Below are positions 29,544 to 37,927 of a stretch of DNA of 46,855 nucleotides, piece after piece. How positions within the stretch are numbered: position 1 is the stretch's first letter; each line of letters starts with the position of its first letter. Below the pieces are notes generated by a model. It did not search any database. It was not told the DNA's origin and saw nothing but the letters and a program-made list of their open reading frames with translations. This stretch comes from Nonomuraea sp. MG754425 (GTDB taxonomy: Bacteria; Actinomycetota; Actinomycetes; Streptosporangiales; Streptosporangiaceae): NCBI RefSeq assembly GCF_021699195.1, contig NZ_SSXE01000061.1, positions 1 through 46,855 of the forward strand, read 5' to 3'. A program made the position numbers and the translations under genes.

Positions 29544-30296
29544 TTGTCTGAATCCCCGGTACCCCATGAGCCCCCTATCTATCGACGCATCGCCGACGGT
29601 CTCCGCGCCCGGATTCAGTCCGGCGAGTTGCGCGACGGGGACCGACTACCGGGCGAGAACGCGCTTATGGCCGAATACGCAATCGCACGAGCCACCGCCA
29701 GGCAGGCGCTTGCCGTACTGATCAACGAAGGGCTGGCGGTGCCCAGACGAGGCTCGGGGGTTTACGTGCGGCTGTTCAAACCGATCCGCAGGCACGGCTC
29801 ACGCCGTCTGTCACGAGAACAGTGGGGTCAGGGACAGGCCATCTGGGACGCCGACACGCGCGGCCGTCCCTTCACGGTGGACGCATTAGAGGTGACGCTG
29901 GAGCGGGCCGCCGAGGACGTGGCCGCCGTGCTGGAGAGCGGCGAGGTCTGGGTACGCCGGCGTCGCTACTCGGTCGACACCAGGCCCGTGCAACTGGCCA
30001 CCTCCTACTTCCCGGCCCGGCTCGTCGAGGGGAGCGCGATCACCGTCCCCGACACCGGCCCTGGTGGCGTCTACGCCAGGCTCGGCGACCTGGGGCTGCC
30101 TCCGGCCCACTTCACCGAGGAGGTGAGAGCCCGCATGCCGCAACCGCGCGAGAGCGCGCTGCTCGACCTGCCGGCCGGCACGCCCGTGATCGTCATCGCA
30201 CGCACCGCGTACACGTCGGGCGGGCTGCCGGTCGAGCTCAACGAGATGGTGCTGGACTCGGCGGCGTACGTACTCCAGTACGACTTCGACGCGTGA
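29544..30296 (+). CDS. GntR-family (HutC subfamily) transcription regulator
   Basis: 250 residues: N-terminal winged helix (about 12-77, PPIYRRIADGLRARIQSGEL ... ARATARQALAVLINEGLAV, RRGSGVYV) and a C-terminal UTRA ligand domain (about 90-245). TTG start at 29544 behind AGAGGGTG. The HutC group senses small metabolites, often sugars or amino-acid derivatives; the ligand is unknown. Flanking palindromes of the form TTCTCTRGAGAM suggest that it controls itself and the small gene at 30420. Confidence 0.9.
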   Translation: MSESPVPHEPPIYRRIADGLRARIQSGELRDGDRLPGENALMAEYAIARATARQALAVLINEGLAVPRRGSGVYVRLFKPIRRHGSRRLSREQWGQGQAIWDADTRGRPFTVDALEVTLERAAEDVAAVLESGEVWVRRRRYSVDTRPVQLATSYFPARLVEGSAITVPDTGPGGVYARLGDLGLPPAHFTEEVRARMPQPRESALLDLPAGTPVIVIARTAYTSGGLPVELNEMVLDSAAYVLQYDFDA

Positions 30297-30348
30297 TTCA
30301 AGTGGATCTGTCAAGCGATAGGTTGACCTGTCCATCGCGATCATTGTG

Positions 30349-30360
30349 TTCTCTAGAGAA
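30349..30360. promoter_or_regulatory. Perfect palindrome TTCTCTAGAGAA, candidate GntR operator
   Basis: A 12-bp perfect palindrome in the 123-bp gap between the GntR gene and the small gene, downstream of a TTGACC box (30323-30328). The position fits repression of the small gene. Confidence 0.5.
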
Positions 30361-30419
30361 GTACCGCATCGTCTAAGGAGATGGAACCTTGCCTGGGGGC
30401 CCGGGAGAGGCGGACAGCG

Positions 30420-30662
30420 ATGTTCTTTGATCGGCATCTGGCCGAGATCGCCCGGGAGCACCCCCTGTGGACCATCTGGCGGAGCGACGCGGGCCGCTGG
30501 TGGGCCACGAGGCACCATCCGCTGAGCGCGGCGCAGTGCGACGCCGGATGTGCGATGACCATCGACGCGGACGACCCGGACGGCCTGCGCGACCGACTCC
30601 GGGACCAGGAAAGACGGACCGGCGAGCCGTTCCCGTGGCGAGCCGGTCCCGCACCACCCTGA
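30420..30662 (+). CDS. Hypothetical 80-residue protein
   Basis: Starts MFFDRHLAEIAREHPLWTIW; alternative ATG at 30381 has AAGGAG directly against it with no spacing, so the internal ATG with GAGAGG upstream is preferred. Soluble, rich in Trp and Arg, with a Cys pair (QCDAGCAM). The pattern HPLWTIWRSDAGRWWATR is one I associate with small actinobacterial hypothetical proteins found near GntR-type regulators; function unknown. Confidence 0.6.
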   Translation: MFFDRHLAEIAREHPLWTIWRSDAGRWWATRHHPLSAAQCDAGCAMTIDADDPDGLRDRLRDQERRTGEPFPWRAGPAPP

Positions 30663-31076
30663 CGCGGGGTCGTGGAGCGTTCCCCGATCCCGCGTCCACA
30701 GACAGCCCGGTGCCGGGTCCAGCGTCTCGGCGGCCCCGGCACCGGGCCTCCAAATCCAGGAGGGGCCACGAACGCGGAAGCCTCCGACCCTATCGGGGGC
30801 GGGGGCTTCCGCCCACCCGCCCGGCCGCCCCACGGGGCCGGCCCGTGGCGGGTGGCATCGCTCGGCTCCGCCCTGGTGGCCGAGGTCACGACGACGCCGA
30901 CCTCGGCCGGAAACGTTCAGGAGGGGGACGCCAGGGCGGCGCGGCCAGCCGGTCGCGCCGTCTTCTGGCGTACCGCGCGAGTCACGGCGCTCGCATCGGG
31001 CGGGCCGGACACACGACGGGGCCCGCCATGACGGCGGACCCCGGCAGGTGCGGAAACGGCCTGGCTCGGCCGAGTA
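30663..31076. terminator. Gene-free stretch with two strong hairpins
   Basis: Hairpin one: CCCGGTGCCGGG (30707-30718) pairs perfectly with CCCGGCACCGGG (30735-30746), 45 nt after the small gene's stop. Hairpin two: GCGGAAGCC (30774-30782) pairs with GGCTTCCGC (30804-30812). Either can end the plus-strand transcript; the region also receives the end of the opposing coiled-coil gene. No coding-like frame is visible in these 414 bases. Confidence 0.6.
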
Positions 31077-32153
31077 CTACTTGTGGGCCTCCGAGAGCCG
31101 GACGATGTTCACATCCGTGTCGTCCGAAACGACGCCCTCCCGCTTCGGCGCCGGCTCGGCCGCGTCGTCCTTGACGATGACGCGCACGGTCCGCTCGGGG
31201 TCCTCGATCTCCTGCGGCGCCACCGGCTCGGGCTGAGCCGCCGCTTCGGGCTGGTCGGGCTGCTCCGGGGCTTCCGCAGGCTCGGCAGGAACAGCGGGGG
31301 CGGCCGGTCCGCCCTGCTGGGGCGGTGCGATCGCCTCGGGGACCAGCGGACCGGCGTTCGACTCGGCCCGCATGAGGTCGCCGAGCACCGATCCGATCTC
31401 CGTCAGCCGCCGCACCACCTCGGTGTGCGTGTTGCTGAGGTACTCGACCCGTCGTCCCGCCTGCTCGTCGAGCGCGGCGGTGCGCTGGCGGGCGGTGGTC
31501 AGCATGGTCTCGGCCTCGTTGTGCGCTCCGCCGAGCACCTGCTCGGCCTGCACGCTCGCGGACTGCATCAACTGCTCGGCCTCGGTCCGGGCGCCGGTGA
31601 CCATGCGCTCGGCCTCGGCCCTGGCCTCCCTGACGGTCTCCTCGGCCTCGGCGCGGGCGGAGGAGAGCTGCTCCTCGGAGTCGCTGCCGGCCTGGGCCAG
31701 CATGCGCTCGGCGGCCTGCGTGGCCTCGCCCACCCGCCGTTCGGCCTCGGCCTGGGAGGAGGTGAGGATCTTGTCGGCGGTCTCGCGGGCTGAGGTGACG
31801 AGCCGTTCGGACTCGTTCTTGGCGCTCTCGCGCACACCGGCGGCCTCGGTCTCGGCGTCCTCGCGCTTGGCCGCGGCCTCCTCCTCTCCGAGCCGGAGGA
31901 TCTGCGCGAGCCGAGGGCTGAGGTCTTCGTAGCTCTGCGGCGTCTCGACCATGCGCCGCCTGGCCTCGGCCAGCTCGATGCGGCCCTGCTCTGCCTGCTC
32001 GATGGCCCGTGCCAGCCGCTCTTCCAGGTCCCTTGTCTGGTTACGGGTGCGGATGATGTAGTCGTGAACCTGGCGGCGGTTGTAGCCGCGCATCACGACC
32101 TCGAAGGTGTCCTCTTGCATCAGATCGGGAATGCTCTCGTGCTGGTTCATCAT
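31077..32153 (-). CDS. DivIVA-like coiled-coil protein (polar growth / FilP-Scy type)
   Basis: 358 residues. A short DivIVA-like N-terminus (TFEVVMRGYNRRQVHDYI, about 17-34) is followed by a long coiled coil (about 38-265) with repeated A-E-A-E-R/A-R-x-E-A-E units, then a Pro/Ala/Gln-rich disordered linker (about 270-325) and a short acidic end (NIVRLSEAHK). In filamentous actinobacteria such proteins organise hyphal tips or form intermediate-filament-like cytoskeleton. Which of the DivIVA/Scy/FilP group it matches is not decidable by eye. Divergent from the carbonic anhydrase gene across 140 bp. Confidence 0.78.
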   Translation of the reverse strand: MMNQHESIPDLMQEDTFEVVMRGYNRRQVHDYIIRTRNQTRDLEERLARAIEQAEQGRIELAEARRRMVETPQSYEDLSPRLAQILRLGEEEAAAKREDAETEAAGVRESAKNESERLVTSARETADKILTSSQAEAERRVGEATQAAERMLAQAGSDSEEQLSSARAEAEETVREARAEAERMVTGARTEAEQLMQSASVQAEQVLGGAHNEAETMLTTARQRTAALDEQAGRRVEYLSNTHTEVVRRLTEIGSVLGDLMRAESNAGPLVPEAIAPPQQGGPAAPAVPAEPAEAPEQPDQPEAAAQPEPVAPQEIEDPERTVRVIVKDDAAEPAPKREGVVSDDTDVNIVRLSEAHK

Positions 32154-32293
32154 GGCGATTACCTAGGGGTCTTTGCGTGAGGCGGGGGAAAACTGCGGTT
32201 GGTGAGGGTCTGGCAACGGGACGTCAGGAAACGACTTTCCTGCCATCTGCCCACGTCCGCAACCCGAACGCCATACCCCGAGCGGGAATTACG

Positions 32294-32824
32294 ATGTCTC
32301 GAATGTACATAGCAGCGTTGGACAACGGCGCGGTCCCGGACATACACCCCGAAGCGTACATAGCTCCTGGCGCCGTCGTGGTCGGCGACGTGCGGATCGG
32401 CCGGGCGTCCAGCATCTGGTACGGCTCCGTGCTCCGCGGTGACGACGAACGGATCGAGATCGGCGCGGAGTGCAACGTGCAGGACCTGTCGTGCCTGCAC
32501 GCCGACCCGGGCGAGCCCGCGATCCTGGAGGACCGCGTCAGCCTGGGCCACAAGGCCATGGTCCACGGCGCCCACGTGGAGTCCGGCGCGCTGATCGGCA
32601 TCGGGGCGATCGTGCTCGGCGGCGCCCGCGTCGGCGCGGGCACGCTGGTGGCCGCCGGAGCCCTCGTGGGCCCCGGCAAGAAGATCCCGGCGGGCGTGCT
32701 GGTCGCGGGCGTGCCGGGCAAGATCGTGCGCGAGCTGACCGACGACGACCGCGACTCCTTCGCGCGCACGCCGGACAACTACATGGCCAAGGCGCTCAGG
32801 CACCGGCAGGCGTCATCGCTTTGA
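32294..32824 (+). CDS. Gamma-class carbonic anhydrase family protein
   Basis: 176 residues of left-handed beta-helix hexapeptide repeats. The three zinc-binding histidines are H69 (CLHAD), H86 and H91 (SLGHKAMVHG). IWYGSVLRGD (41-50) carries the conserved Arg/Asp of the trimer interface. Family members hydrate CO2 or are inactive paralogues (PaaY/YrdA type). ATG at 32294; a second Met three codons on is also possible. Its 3' end overlaps the opposing lipoprotein gene by 29 nt. Confidence 0.9.
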   Translation: MSRMYIAALDNGAVPDIHPEAYIAPGAVVVGDVRIGRASSIWYGSVLRGDDERIEIGAECNVQDLSCLHADPGEPAILEDRVSLGHKAMVHGAHVESGALIGIGAIVLGGARVGAGTLVAAGALVGPGKKIPAGVLVAGVPGKIVRELTDDDRDSFARTPDNYMAKALRHRQASSL

Positions 32825-33698
32825 TCAGGACCTCGTCCGACACCGACGCCGTGTTGAGCGGGTCGGCGTACTCGGGCAGCTCCGGCCTCAGGAAGCGGAC
32901 GAAGTCGACCGTGAGCTTGAGGTCGGGCGTGCCCTTGACCTGCTTGGCGTTGCCCTTGGTGGCGTCCTTCTTGAGCGTGTTGTAGCTGTCCCAGTCGGTG
33001 TAGGCGGTCACGCCCCACTGGAGCACGTCGGGCAGGTTGGACGGCCAGCGCTGGCCCACCTTCCAGGTGCCCTTGTCCTCCTTGTACATGGCCACGAACA
33101 CCCGGCCGACCCGGGCCAGCGCGAGATCCACCCAGCCGCTCTTGACGGTGATCTCCTTGGGCTTGGAGCTGCCGTCCTGGGTGTACTTCGCCTCCACCTG
33201 GCCGCTCTTGTCTGCCGTGCCGGTGGTGACCGAGACCCAGTTGGGCTTGGCGTACGAGCCGGGCTGGCGGGCCATCAGCCCGCCGAGCGAGAACTTCCGC
33301 TTGGGCCGGCCCCCACTCCTGCCCTCGACCTTGACCCGGGCGTGCATGACGATGTCGCCCGCGAGCTCCTGGTACACGAAGGGCCCGCGGAAGCCGTCGA
33401 ACCAGGCCGATACGTTGGGCTCCAGGTACATCGAGCCCTTGACGGTGTCGTTCACGTCGAACGTGCTGAGCCGGTCGACGTCCTTCTCGGTCTGGCTGAG
33501 CTTGGTCCACATCTTCAGGTCGGCCGCGTCGTCGAACTCGGTGGACGCCTCGCCCACCTCCCCGCCGGGCACGGGCGGGGTGGCGTTCTGCAGCGTGAGC
33601 ACGCCGGGTCCAGTGGGCACCGGCTGCGCCACGGGTGTCGTACCGCAACCGGAGAGCACGCTTACGACCACCAACGTCCCTGCTGCCTTCGCCCTCAT
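32796..33698 (-). CDS. Lipoprotein with concanavalin-like (DUF1349-like) domain
   Basis: 300 residues from the ATG at 33698, which begins a lipoprotein signal (MRAKAAGTLVVVSVLSGCG; lipobox LSGC). A Pro-rich spacer is followed by a beta-rich domain with FRGPFVYQELAGDIVMHARV (about 105-125), the pattern of DUF1349/regulator-of-enolase-like lectin-type folds, and ALARVGRVFVAMYKEDKGTW. Likely anchored outside the membrane; ligand unknown. Its start is 20 bp from the divergent large unknown gene. Confidence 0.72.
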   Translation of the reverse strand: MRAKAAGTLVVVSVLSGCGTTPVAQPVPTGPGVLTLQNATPPVPGGEVGEASTEFDDAADLKMWTKLSQTEKDVDRLSTFDVNDTVKGSMYLEPNVSAWFDGFRGPFVYQELAGDIVMHARVKVEGRSGGRPKRKFSLGGLMARQPGSYAKPNWVSVTTGTADKSGQVEAKYTQDGSSKPKEITVKSGWVDLALARVGRVFVAMYKEDKGTWKVGQRWPSNLPDVLQWGVTAYTDWDSYNTLKKDATKGNAKQVKGTPDLKLTVDFVRFLRPELPEYADPLNTASVSDEVLIKAMTPAGA

Positions 33699-33718
33699 AG
33701 CGGATATTCTGCCGTGAA

Positions 33719-35068
33719 ATGGCGATGGATGATCCGAGTACGCCCAGTACGATGACCGCCGTGCCACCCTGGGATGCGTTCACCGCCGCAGAGGCGGAGG
33801 TCCGCGCGATGGTCGCGGACCCGCGCTGGGCCGGGCTTTCCCTGCCCGATCGTGCCCACGTCCTGGCCGCCCGAATTCTGGTGACCCCAGATGGCGATCG
33901 CTGGCTCTACGGCAGGCACGCGCGCTGGCACCTGCTCGACCCCGCCGACGGCCGCTGGCGGCCGGCGCCGCCGCCGCGGGCCGAGCGGGCCCGCCGTGGC
34001 GCGCACGCCGCGCCCGCCCTGCCGGAGGCCGTCGTGCCGCCCGGCCACGACTTCCACGCCGAGCCGGGCTCCACCCAGTCGTTCATCGGCCCCGACGTAC
34101 CCGAGCGCCTCACCGAGCAGGTCAGGCAGCTCGTCCGCGCCGGCGGGCGCAAGTCGGAGCTGGACTACCCGCTGACGGCCTTCGGCGAGATCTTCGCCAC
34201 CGACGTGCCGAGCACGGTGGCGGCCGTCTGGGGCACGATCATGTGGTGCGCGTACGCGCCCGCCTTCGACGGCAACGAGCGGCTGATCACCATCTTCGGC
34301 GAGTACCTGCGCCGCTCGCTGCCGGGCGACGAGTGGGTGCGCTGGCTGCCCGCGCCGCCGCTGCTCGACCTCGTCACGCTGGTGGCCGAGCGGCTGCGGG
34401 CCGGTCAGCCGCGGGCCGCGCTCAGGCTGGCCGCCGTGCTGGCGGACACCGCGCAGATCCTGCTCCTCGACACCCGGTTCAGGCCGCGCGCGCTGGCGCT
34501 GCTGACGATGGTGGAGCCCATGCTGCGCCGCTCCGCGTTCGAGGACCCGCGGGTGGAGGACGCGGCGATGCGCCAGGAGTGGCTGGAGCGCTGCCCGGCC
34601 CGCCTGCGCCTGGCCCTGCTCGTGGAGAACGACCCCGAGGGGCACTTCACCCACACCCTCTACGACCTCGTGGAGGCCCTGTCGTTCATGCCGGACCCGC
34701 GGGCGGCCGCGGCCTCGTTCCTGGCCGACCTGTCCGACTCCGGAGGGGCGCTGCCGGGGCGGCTGGACCACCGGCTGCGGATGGCGTACGAGGAGTTGCG
34801 GCACGCCGGGCTCACGGGGACGTCCGCGGCCGAGACGACGCAGCCCGAGGGCTTCCCCGTCCGGACGAGCGAGGCCCTGCCGACGCTGGAGGTGGCGCCG
34901 CCGGACCGGGGCAGCGCGGCGGCGGTGCTCGGGGCCGCGTACGCGACGGGGCTGGCGTGGGGCCGGCTGACGGGGGCCAGGATGCCGGAGCGGGGGCTCG
35001 CGGGGCAGTCGGCACTCGTGCGTAAGATCGTTCATGAACGCGACGATCGCCACACAGGCCACGCGTAA
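33719..35068 (+). CDS. Unknown 449-residue cytoplasmic protein
   Basis: No signal or membrane segment. The N-terminus (about 20-85) reads like a small globular module, LPDRAHVLAARILVTPDGDRWLYGRHARWHLLDPADGRW, then a basic Pro/Arg/Ala linker (about 85-105), then a long mostly helical body rich in Leu and Arg (about 130-400). A later start at ATG 33752 (MTAVPPWDAF) is possible because neither start has a clear ribosome site. I do not recognise a family. Codon use is normal for the window. It stands alone, divergent from the lipoprotein. Confidence 0.75.
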   Translation: MAMDDPSTPSTMTAVPPWDAFTAAEAEVRAMVADPRWAGLSLPDRAHVLAARILVTPDGDRWLYGRHARWHLLDPADGRWRPAPPPRAERARRGAHAAPALPEAVVPPGHDFHAEPGSTQSFIGPDVPERLTEQVRQLVRAGGRKSELDYPLTAFGEIFATDVPSTVAAVWGTIMWCAYAPAFDGNERLITIFGEYLRRSLPGDEWVRWLPAPPLLDLVTLVAERLRAGQPRAALRLAAVLADTAQILLLDTRFRPRALALLTMVEPMLRRSAFEDPRVEDAAMRQEWLERCPARLRLALLVENDPEGHFTHTLYDLVEALSFMPDPRAAAASFLADLSDSGGALPGRLDHRLRMAYEELRHAGLTGTSAAETTQPEGFPVRTSEALPTLEVAPPDRGSAAAVLGAAYATGLAWGRLTGARMPERGLAGQSALVRKIVHERDDRHTGHA

Positions 35069-35105
35069 ACCACTAATACCGCTATTTCCCTCTTACCCCT
35101 CCTAT

Positions 35106-35119
35106 AGCGTTCCAACGCT
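35106..35119. promoter_or_regulatory. AGCGTT-CC-AACGCT palindrome in an AT-rich promoter region
   Basis: The 214 bp between 35069 and 35282 hold no gene on the evidence of codon bias. They include an unusually AT-rich 80 bp (35070-35150) with this 14-bp inverted repeat. It is probably the promoter region of the 53-residue gene. Confidence 0.4.
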
Positions 35120-35282
35120 CTAGATAACAGTAAATTCGCTGAATTGTGATCTCGGGTTCGGGAAATGATCCCGGCGGGGCCCCCGAGGCGCGCAAAGGAA
35201 TGACTCCGATGGGCCATGTCGCCGGATGGACCTCCGCCGTAACCTCGTAGAGGGTGTGGGCTGCGGAAGGAAGGACGACGCG

Positions 35283-35444
35283 GTGGGGCACGATGACCTG
35301 GACTCTCGGGTCCACGACCGTGTCGCGTTGGACGAGATTGCGCTCTACGCCGAGGTGCTCACCGCCGTGGCAGTCAGCGAGCGGCGGCTGACCTTGGACG
35401 AACTCGACGACGCGCTCGGATTGCGGACTTCGGCGAGTCGCTGA
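35283..35444 (+). CDS. Hypothetical 53-residue protein
   Basis: GTG start at 35283 (VGHDDLDSRVHDRVALDEIA) preceded by GGAAGGA. Acidic, helical, with a closing LTLDELDDALGLRTSASR. The block LDEIALYAEVLTAVAVSERRLTLDELDDALGL looks like a small two-helix domain common in short actinobacterial proteins of unknown function. A strong terminator follows 21 nt after the stop, which supports a real gene. The opposing frame 35082-35507 is rejected. Confidence 0.65.
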   Translation: MGHDDLDSRVHDRVALDEIALYAEVLTAVAVSERRLTLDELDDALGLRTSASR

Positions 35445-35465
35445 AGAACCGACTCGATTACCAAG

Positions 35466-35493
35466 ACCCCGGGGACCTAGTTCCCGGGGTTTC
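35466..35493 (+). terminator. Rho-independent terminator
   Basis: ACCCCGGG (35466-35473) pairs with CCCGGGGT (35483-35490), extended by a G-T and an A-T pair to a 5-nt loop, and followed by TTT. This is the most canonical terminator in the window. Confidence 0.8.
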
Positions 35494-35583
35494 ACATAAC
35501 TAGTCAATCCGCGACTGGATCATCCGACCAACGGATGAGGGGCCGCGAGAAGCGGGCTAGCCTCCGGCCGCCCCGCACGTGGC

Positions 35584-35865
35584 TCAGGAGCGCACCAGGC
35601 GGGCGATCGCGGCCGACGCCTCCTTCACCTTCGCCTCGGCCTCGGGGCCGCCGGTGTTGATCGCGTCGGCGACGCAGTGGGAGATGTGCTCCTCCAGCAG
35701 GCCCAGCGCGACCGCCTGGAGGGCCCGGGTCGCCGCGGAGACCTGGGTGAGCACGTCGATGCAGTAGGCATCGTCGTCGACCATGCGCTGCAGACCCCTG
35801 ATCTGGCCCTCGATTCGCCGCAGGCGCGTCAGATATGCCTGCTTGTCTCCGCTGTACCCATGCAT
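35584..35865 (-). CDS. csoR: CsoR-family metal-sensing repressor
   Basis: 93 residues, all-helical CsoR/RcnR family. Copper(I) ligands of CsoR are all in place: C35 (AYCIDVL), H60 and C64 (EEHISHC). RLRRIEGQIRGLQRMV is the DNA-contact helix. It represses copper-efflux genes and releases DNA on Cu(I) binding. ATG at 35865. No copper ATPase or chaperone gene is adjacent, so it must act at a distance or only on itself. A palindromic site lies just upstream. Confidence 0.88.
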   Translation of the reverse strand: MHGYSGDKQAYLTRLRRIEGQIRGLQRMVDDDAYCIDVLTQVSAATRALQAVALGLLEEHISHCVADAINTGGPEAEAKVKEASAAIARLVRS

Positions 35866-35874
35866 GGCTCTACG

Positions 35875-35891
35875 GTACCCGTAAGGAGTAT
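35875..35891. promoter_or_regulatory. Candidate CsoR operator
   Basis: TACCC-GTAAG-GAGTA (35876-35890) is a pseudo-inverted repeat 10 nt upstream of csoR, resembling the GTACCC-type half-sites of CsoR operators. It fits autorepression. Confidence 0.45.
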
Positions 35892-35921
35892 GACCGGCCC
35901 CGGCCGACGGACGGCGGAAAG

Positions 35922-36989
35922 CTAGCGGAGATCGGCGATGAGCTTCTCCCACTGCTCGGCCACCTCGTCGGCCGAGTGCCGCACCGCGGTGTCGAGCGCG
36001 CCGGCCGCCAGCGAGCGCCGCCTGCGCTCGTCGTCGATCAGCGCCAGCAGCGCCGCCGCGAACAGGTGCGGGTCGCCCTCCGACTCGGGCACCAGCACCC
36101 CGTTGTAGCCCGTCGCCACGAAGTCCCTGGGCCCTTTGGCGCTCTCGGAGGCCACCACGGGCACCCCGCACCCCATGGCCTCCAGCAGCGTCATGCCCAG
36201 GTCCTCGCTGCGCGAGGTGGTGGCCACGATCGAAGCCTTGGCGAACTCCCCCGCCAGGTCGGACGTGGTGCCCATGAAGTAGACGTGGTTGTGCAGGTTG
36301 AGGTCGCGCACGAGCGAGCGCAGGCGGCGCTCCTCGGGGCCGCCGCCGTACAGGCGCAGCCGCCAGTCGGGCCGCTTGTCCGCCACGATCGCGAACGACC
36401 TGATCAGCCGGTCGTACGCCTTCACCGGCACCCACCGGCCACCGGCGGCCACGATCCGGTTGTCCATCCGCGAGCGCGGCCACGGGCCGCCCGGCAGCGC
36501 GTCCAGCACGCTGTGCACGACGGGCGCGCCCCCGAGCAGGGTGCTCCACTCCTCCTGCGCCGTCTCCGTGGCCGTCACGACGGCGCTCAGGCGCGGGTAG
36601 AAGCGCTTGACCGGCCCCGGCACGATCGGCCGGCTCCACTCGCGGGCGATCCTGATGGTGTCGCGCGGCGCGTGCCTGGCCGCCTGGACGCCGATCCCCG
36701 GCCTGGTCGTGATGAGGACGTCGGAGGTGAGGTTGCGCAGCACCCGCCACAGAGCCACCTCGGTGCGCACCTGCCCGCGCGGCAGCAGGTGCCTGACCCC
36801 GGGCCGGGCGTCGACCACGCTGCGCATGCTCACCTTGGGGCCGACGGGGAAGAACGGTTTCTCCTTCTGCCGCCTGACGCTGATCACCTCGACGTCGTGC
36901 CGCTCGGCGAGCGCGGTGGCCAGGTTCAGCGTGGCCCGCACGTCGCCCCGCATGGCGTACGCCGAGGCGAGGACCAGGCTGACCTTCAT
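35922..36989 (-). CDS. Family 4-type glycosyltransferase (GT-B)
   Basis: 355 residues from ATG 36989 (MKVSLVLASAYAMRGDVRAT). C-terminal Rossmann half has the GT4 pattern: RIVAAGGRWVPVKAYDRLI, LYGGGPEERRL, VYFMGTTSDLAGEF and the nucleotide-sugar site EDLGMTLLEAMGCGVPVVA. It transfers a sugar to an unknown acceptor, perhaps a cell-wall glycopolymer. The start overlaps the upstream gene by 4 nt (ATGA), so the two products probably work together. The long in-frame extension upstream is a shadow. Confidence 0.9.
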   Translation of the reverse strand: MKVSLVLASAYAMRGDVRATLNLATALAERHDVEVISVRRQKEKPFFPVGPKVSMRSVVDARPGVRHLLPRGQVRTEVALWRVLRNLTSDVLITTRPGIGVQAARHAPRDTIRIAREWSRPIVPGPVKRFYPRLSAVVTATETAQEEWSTLLGGAPVVHSVLDALPGGPWPRSRMDNRIVAAGGRWVPVKAYDRLIRSFAIVADKRPDWRLRLYGGGPEERRLRSLVRDLNLHNHVYFMGTTSDLAGEFAKASIVATTSRSEDLGMTLLEAMGCGVPVVASESAKGPRDFVATGYNGVLVPESEGDPHLFAAALLALIDDERRRRSLAAGALDTAVRHSADEVAEQWEKLIADLR

Positions 36990-37780
36990 CCCCCGACCTC
37001 GATCCGCAACTCGTCGTCGGCGGTGTAGCAGGGTTTGATCAGCACGCCGTCCACCCGGGCCGAGGGATAGTGCAGCCGGCGTCGCTTGCCGTCGACGTCG
37101 TCGAGCCGCGAGCCCAGCCGCAGCGACGTGGCCACGCCCTCCACCCGCAGCGCGGGCTCCCACGTGCCGGCGCCCTCCGGGTCGGCGGCGAGCACGTCCA
37201 CGAGCGACACGGCGGCGTGGAAACGCACCCCCTGCACGGTGGCGGTGGCCCGCAGGCGGGCTCCGGTCTGCCGGCGCTCCAGGGTCAGCGCGGCCTCGTG
37301 GCGCGAGTCGTCGTCGTCGAGGCCGGTGTAGGCCAGCAGGCCCATCACCTCGAAGCGGCCCTCCCTGAACCAGATGGAGCGCACCTCGGCCACCGGCTCG
37401 GCGTCGGAGATCTTCAGCGCGAGGAAGCCGTTGCGGGTGCGGTACGAGCGGTAGGCCAGCGTGCGCCGGCACAATGCATACGCGTCGAGATGGTCGAGCG
37501 AGAACCCCGGATCGACGCTGCGCAGCCGGCTGCGCTTGCCGTCGTGGCGCAGATAGGCGTCCCAGCGGCCGGCGCTGAGCTCCAGCGGCGCGAGCGAGAC
37601 CGCCAGCGTGGCTTCGCGGGCCCGTACGCCTGAACTGCCTAGCAGCACGTCGCGTTCCACCCCCGTGGTGCGATGCCGGAGAACGAGTTCGGTGCCGTCC
37701 GCCAATGCTTCGTCGATGGCGAGTCGGAGGGAGAGCACATCGGCCAGGGTGACTTCGGCGTCCATGACGACGACGCCCAT
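36986..37780 (-). CDS. Unknown 264-residue protein coupled to a glycosyltransferase
   Basis: Beta-rich protein without signal or membrane segments. ATG at 37780 preceded by GGGAGGGGG; a GTG one codon earlier is possible. The segments DAYLRHDGKRSRLRSVDPGFSL, ALCRRTLAYRSYRTRNGFLALKI and VDGVLIKPCYTADDELRIEV recall the beta-sandwich accessory domains attached to teichoic-acid glycosyltransferases (TarS/TarP type), but I cannot confirm that. The 4-nt overlap with the glycosyltransferase suggests an accessory subunit. Confidence 0.65.
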   Translation of the reverse strand: MGVVVMDAEVTLADVLSLRLAIDEALADGTELVLRHRTTGVERDVLLGSSGVRAREATLAVSLAPLELSAGRWDAYLRHDGKRSRLRSVDPGFSLDHLDAYALCRRTLAYRSYRTRNGFLALKISDAEPVAEVRSIWFREGRFEVMGLLAYTGLDDDDSRHEAALTLERRQTGARLRATATVQGVRFHAAVSLVDVLAADPEGAGTWEPALRVEGVATSLRLGSRLDDVDGKRRRLHYPSARVDGVLIKPCYTADDELRIEVGG

Positions 37781-37885
37781 CACGAGCCCCCTCCCCGTCG
37801 AATAAGGCCATGCGACGTTGAGGTTACCGTGATTTTCCCGTTATGTGGATGCTGGATTTCTTCCGATCACACCCGTTGACAGGCG

Positions 37886-37916
37886 AAACTCCTCCACAAC
37901 GGGTGTGGAGGAGTCC
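37886..37916 (-). terminator. Terminator of the Fe-S oxidoreductase gene
   Basis: ACTCCTCCACA (37888-37898) and TGTGGAGGAGT (37904-37914) form an 11-bp perfect stem with a 5-nt loop; on the minus strand it is followed by TTTC. It starts 13 nt after the gene's stop. Confidence 0.75.
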
Positions 37917-37927
37917 GACATCTCCTG

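Noticed and set aside
35082..35507. 141-residue minus-strand frame
   Set aside because: It runs through a promoter region, the 53-residue gene in antisense and a terminator; no coding-like bias.
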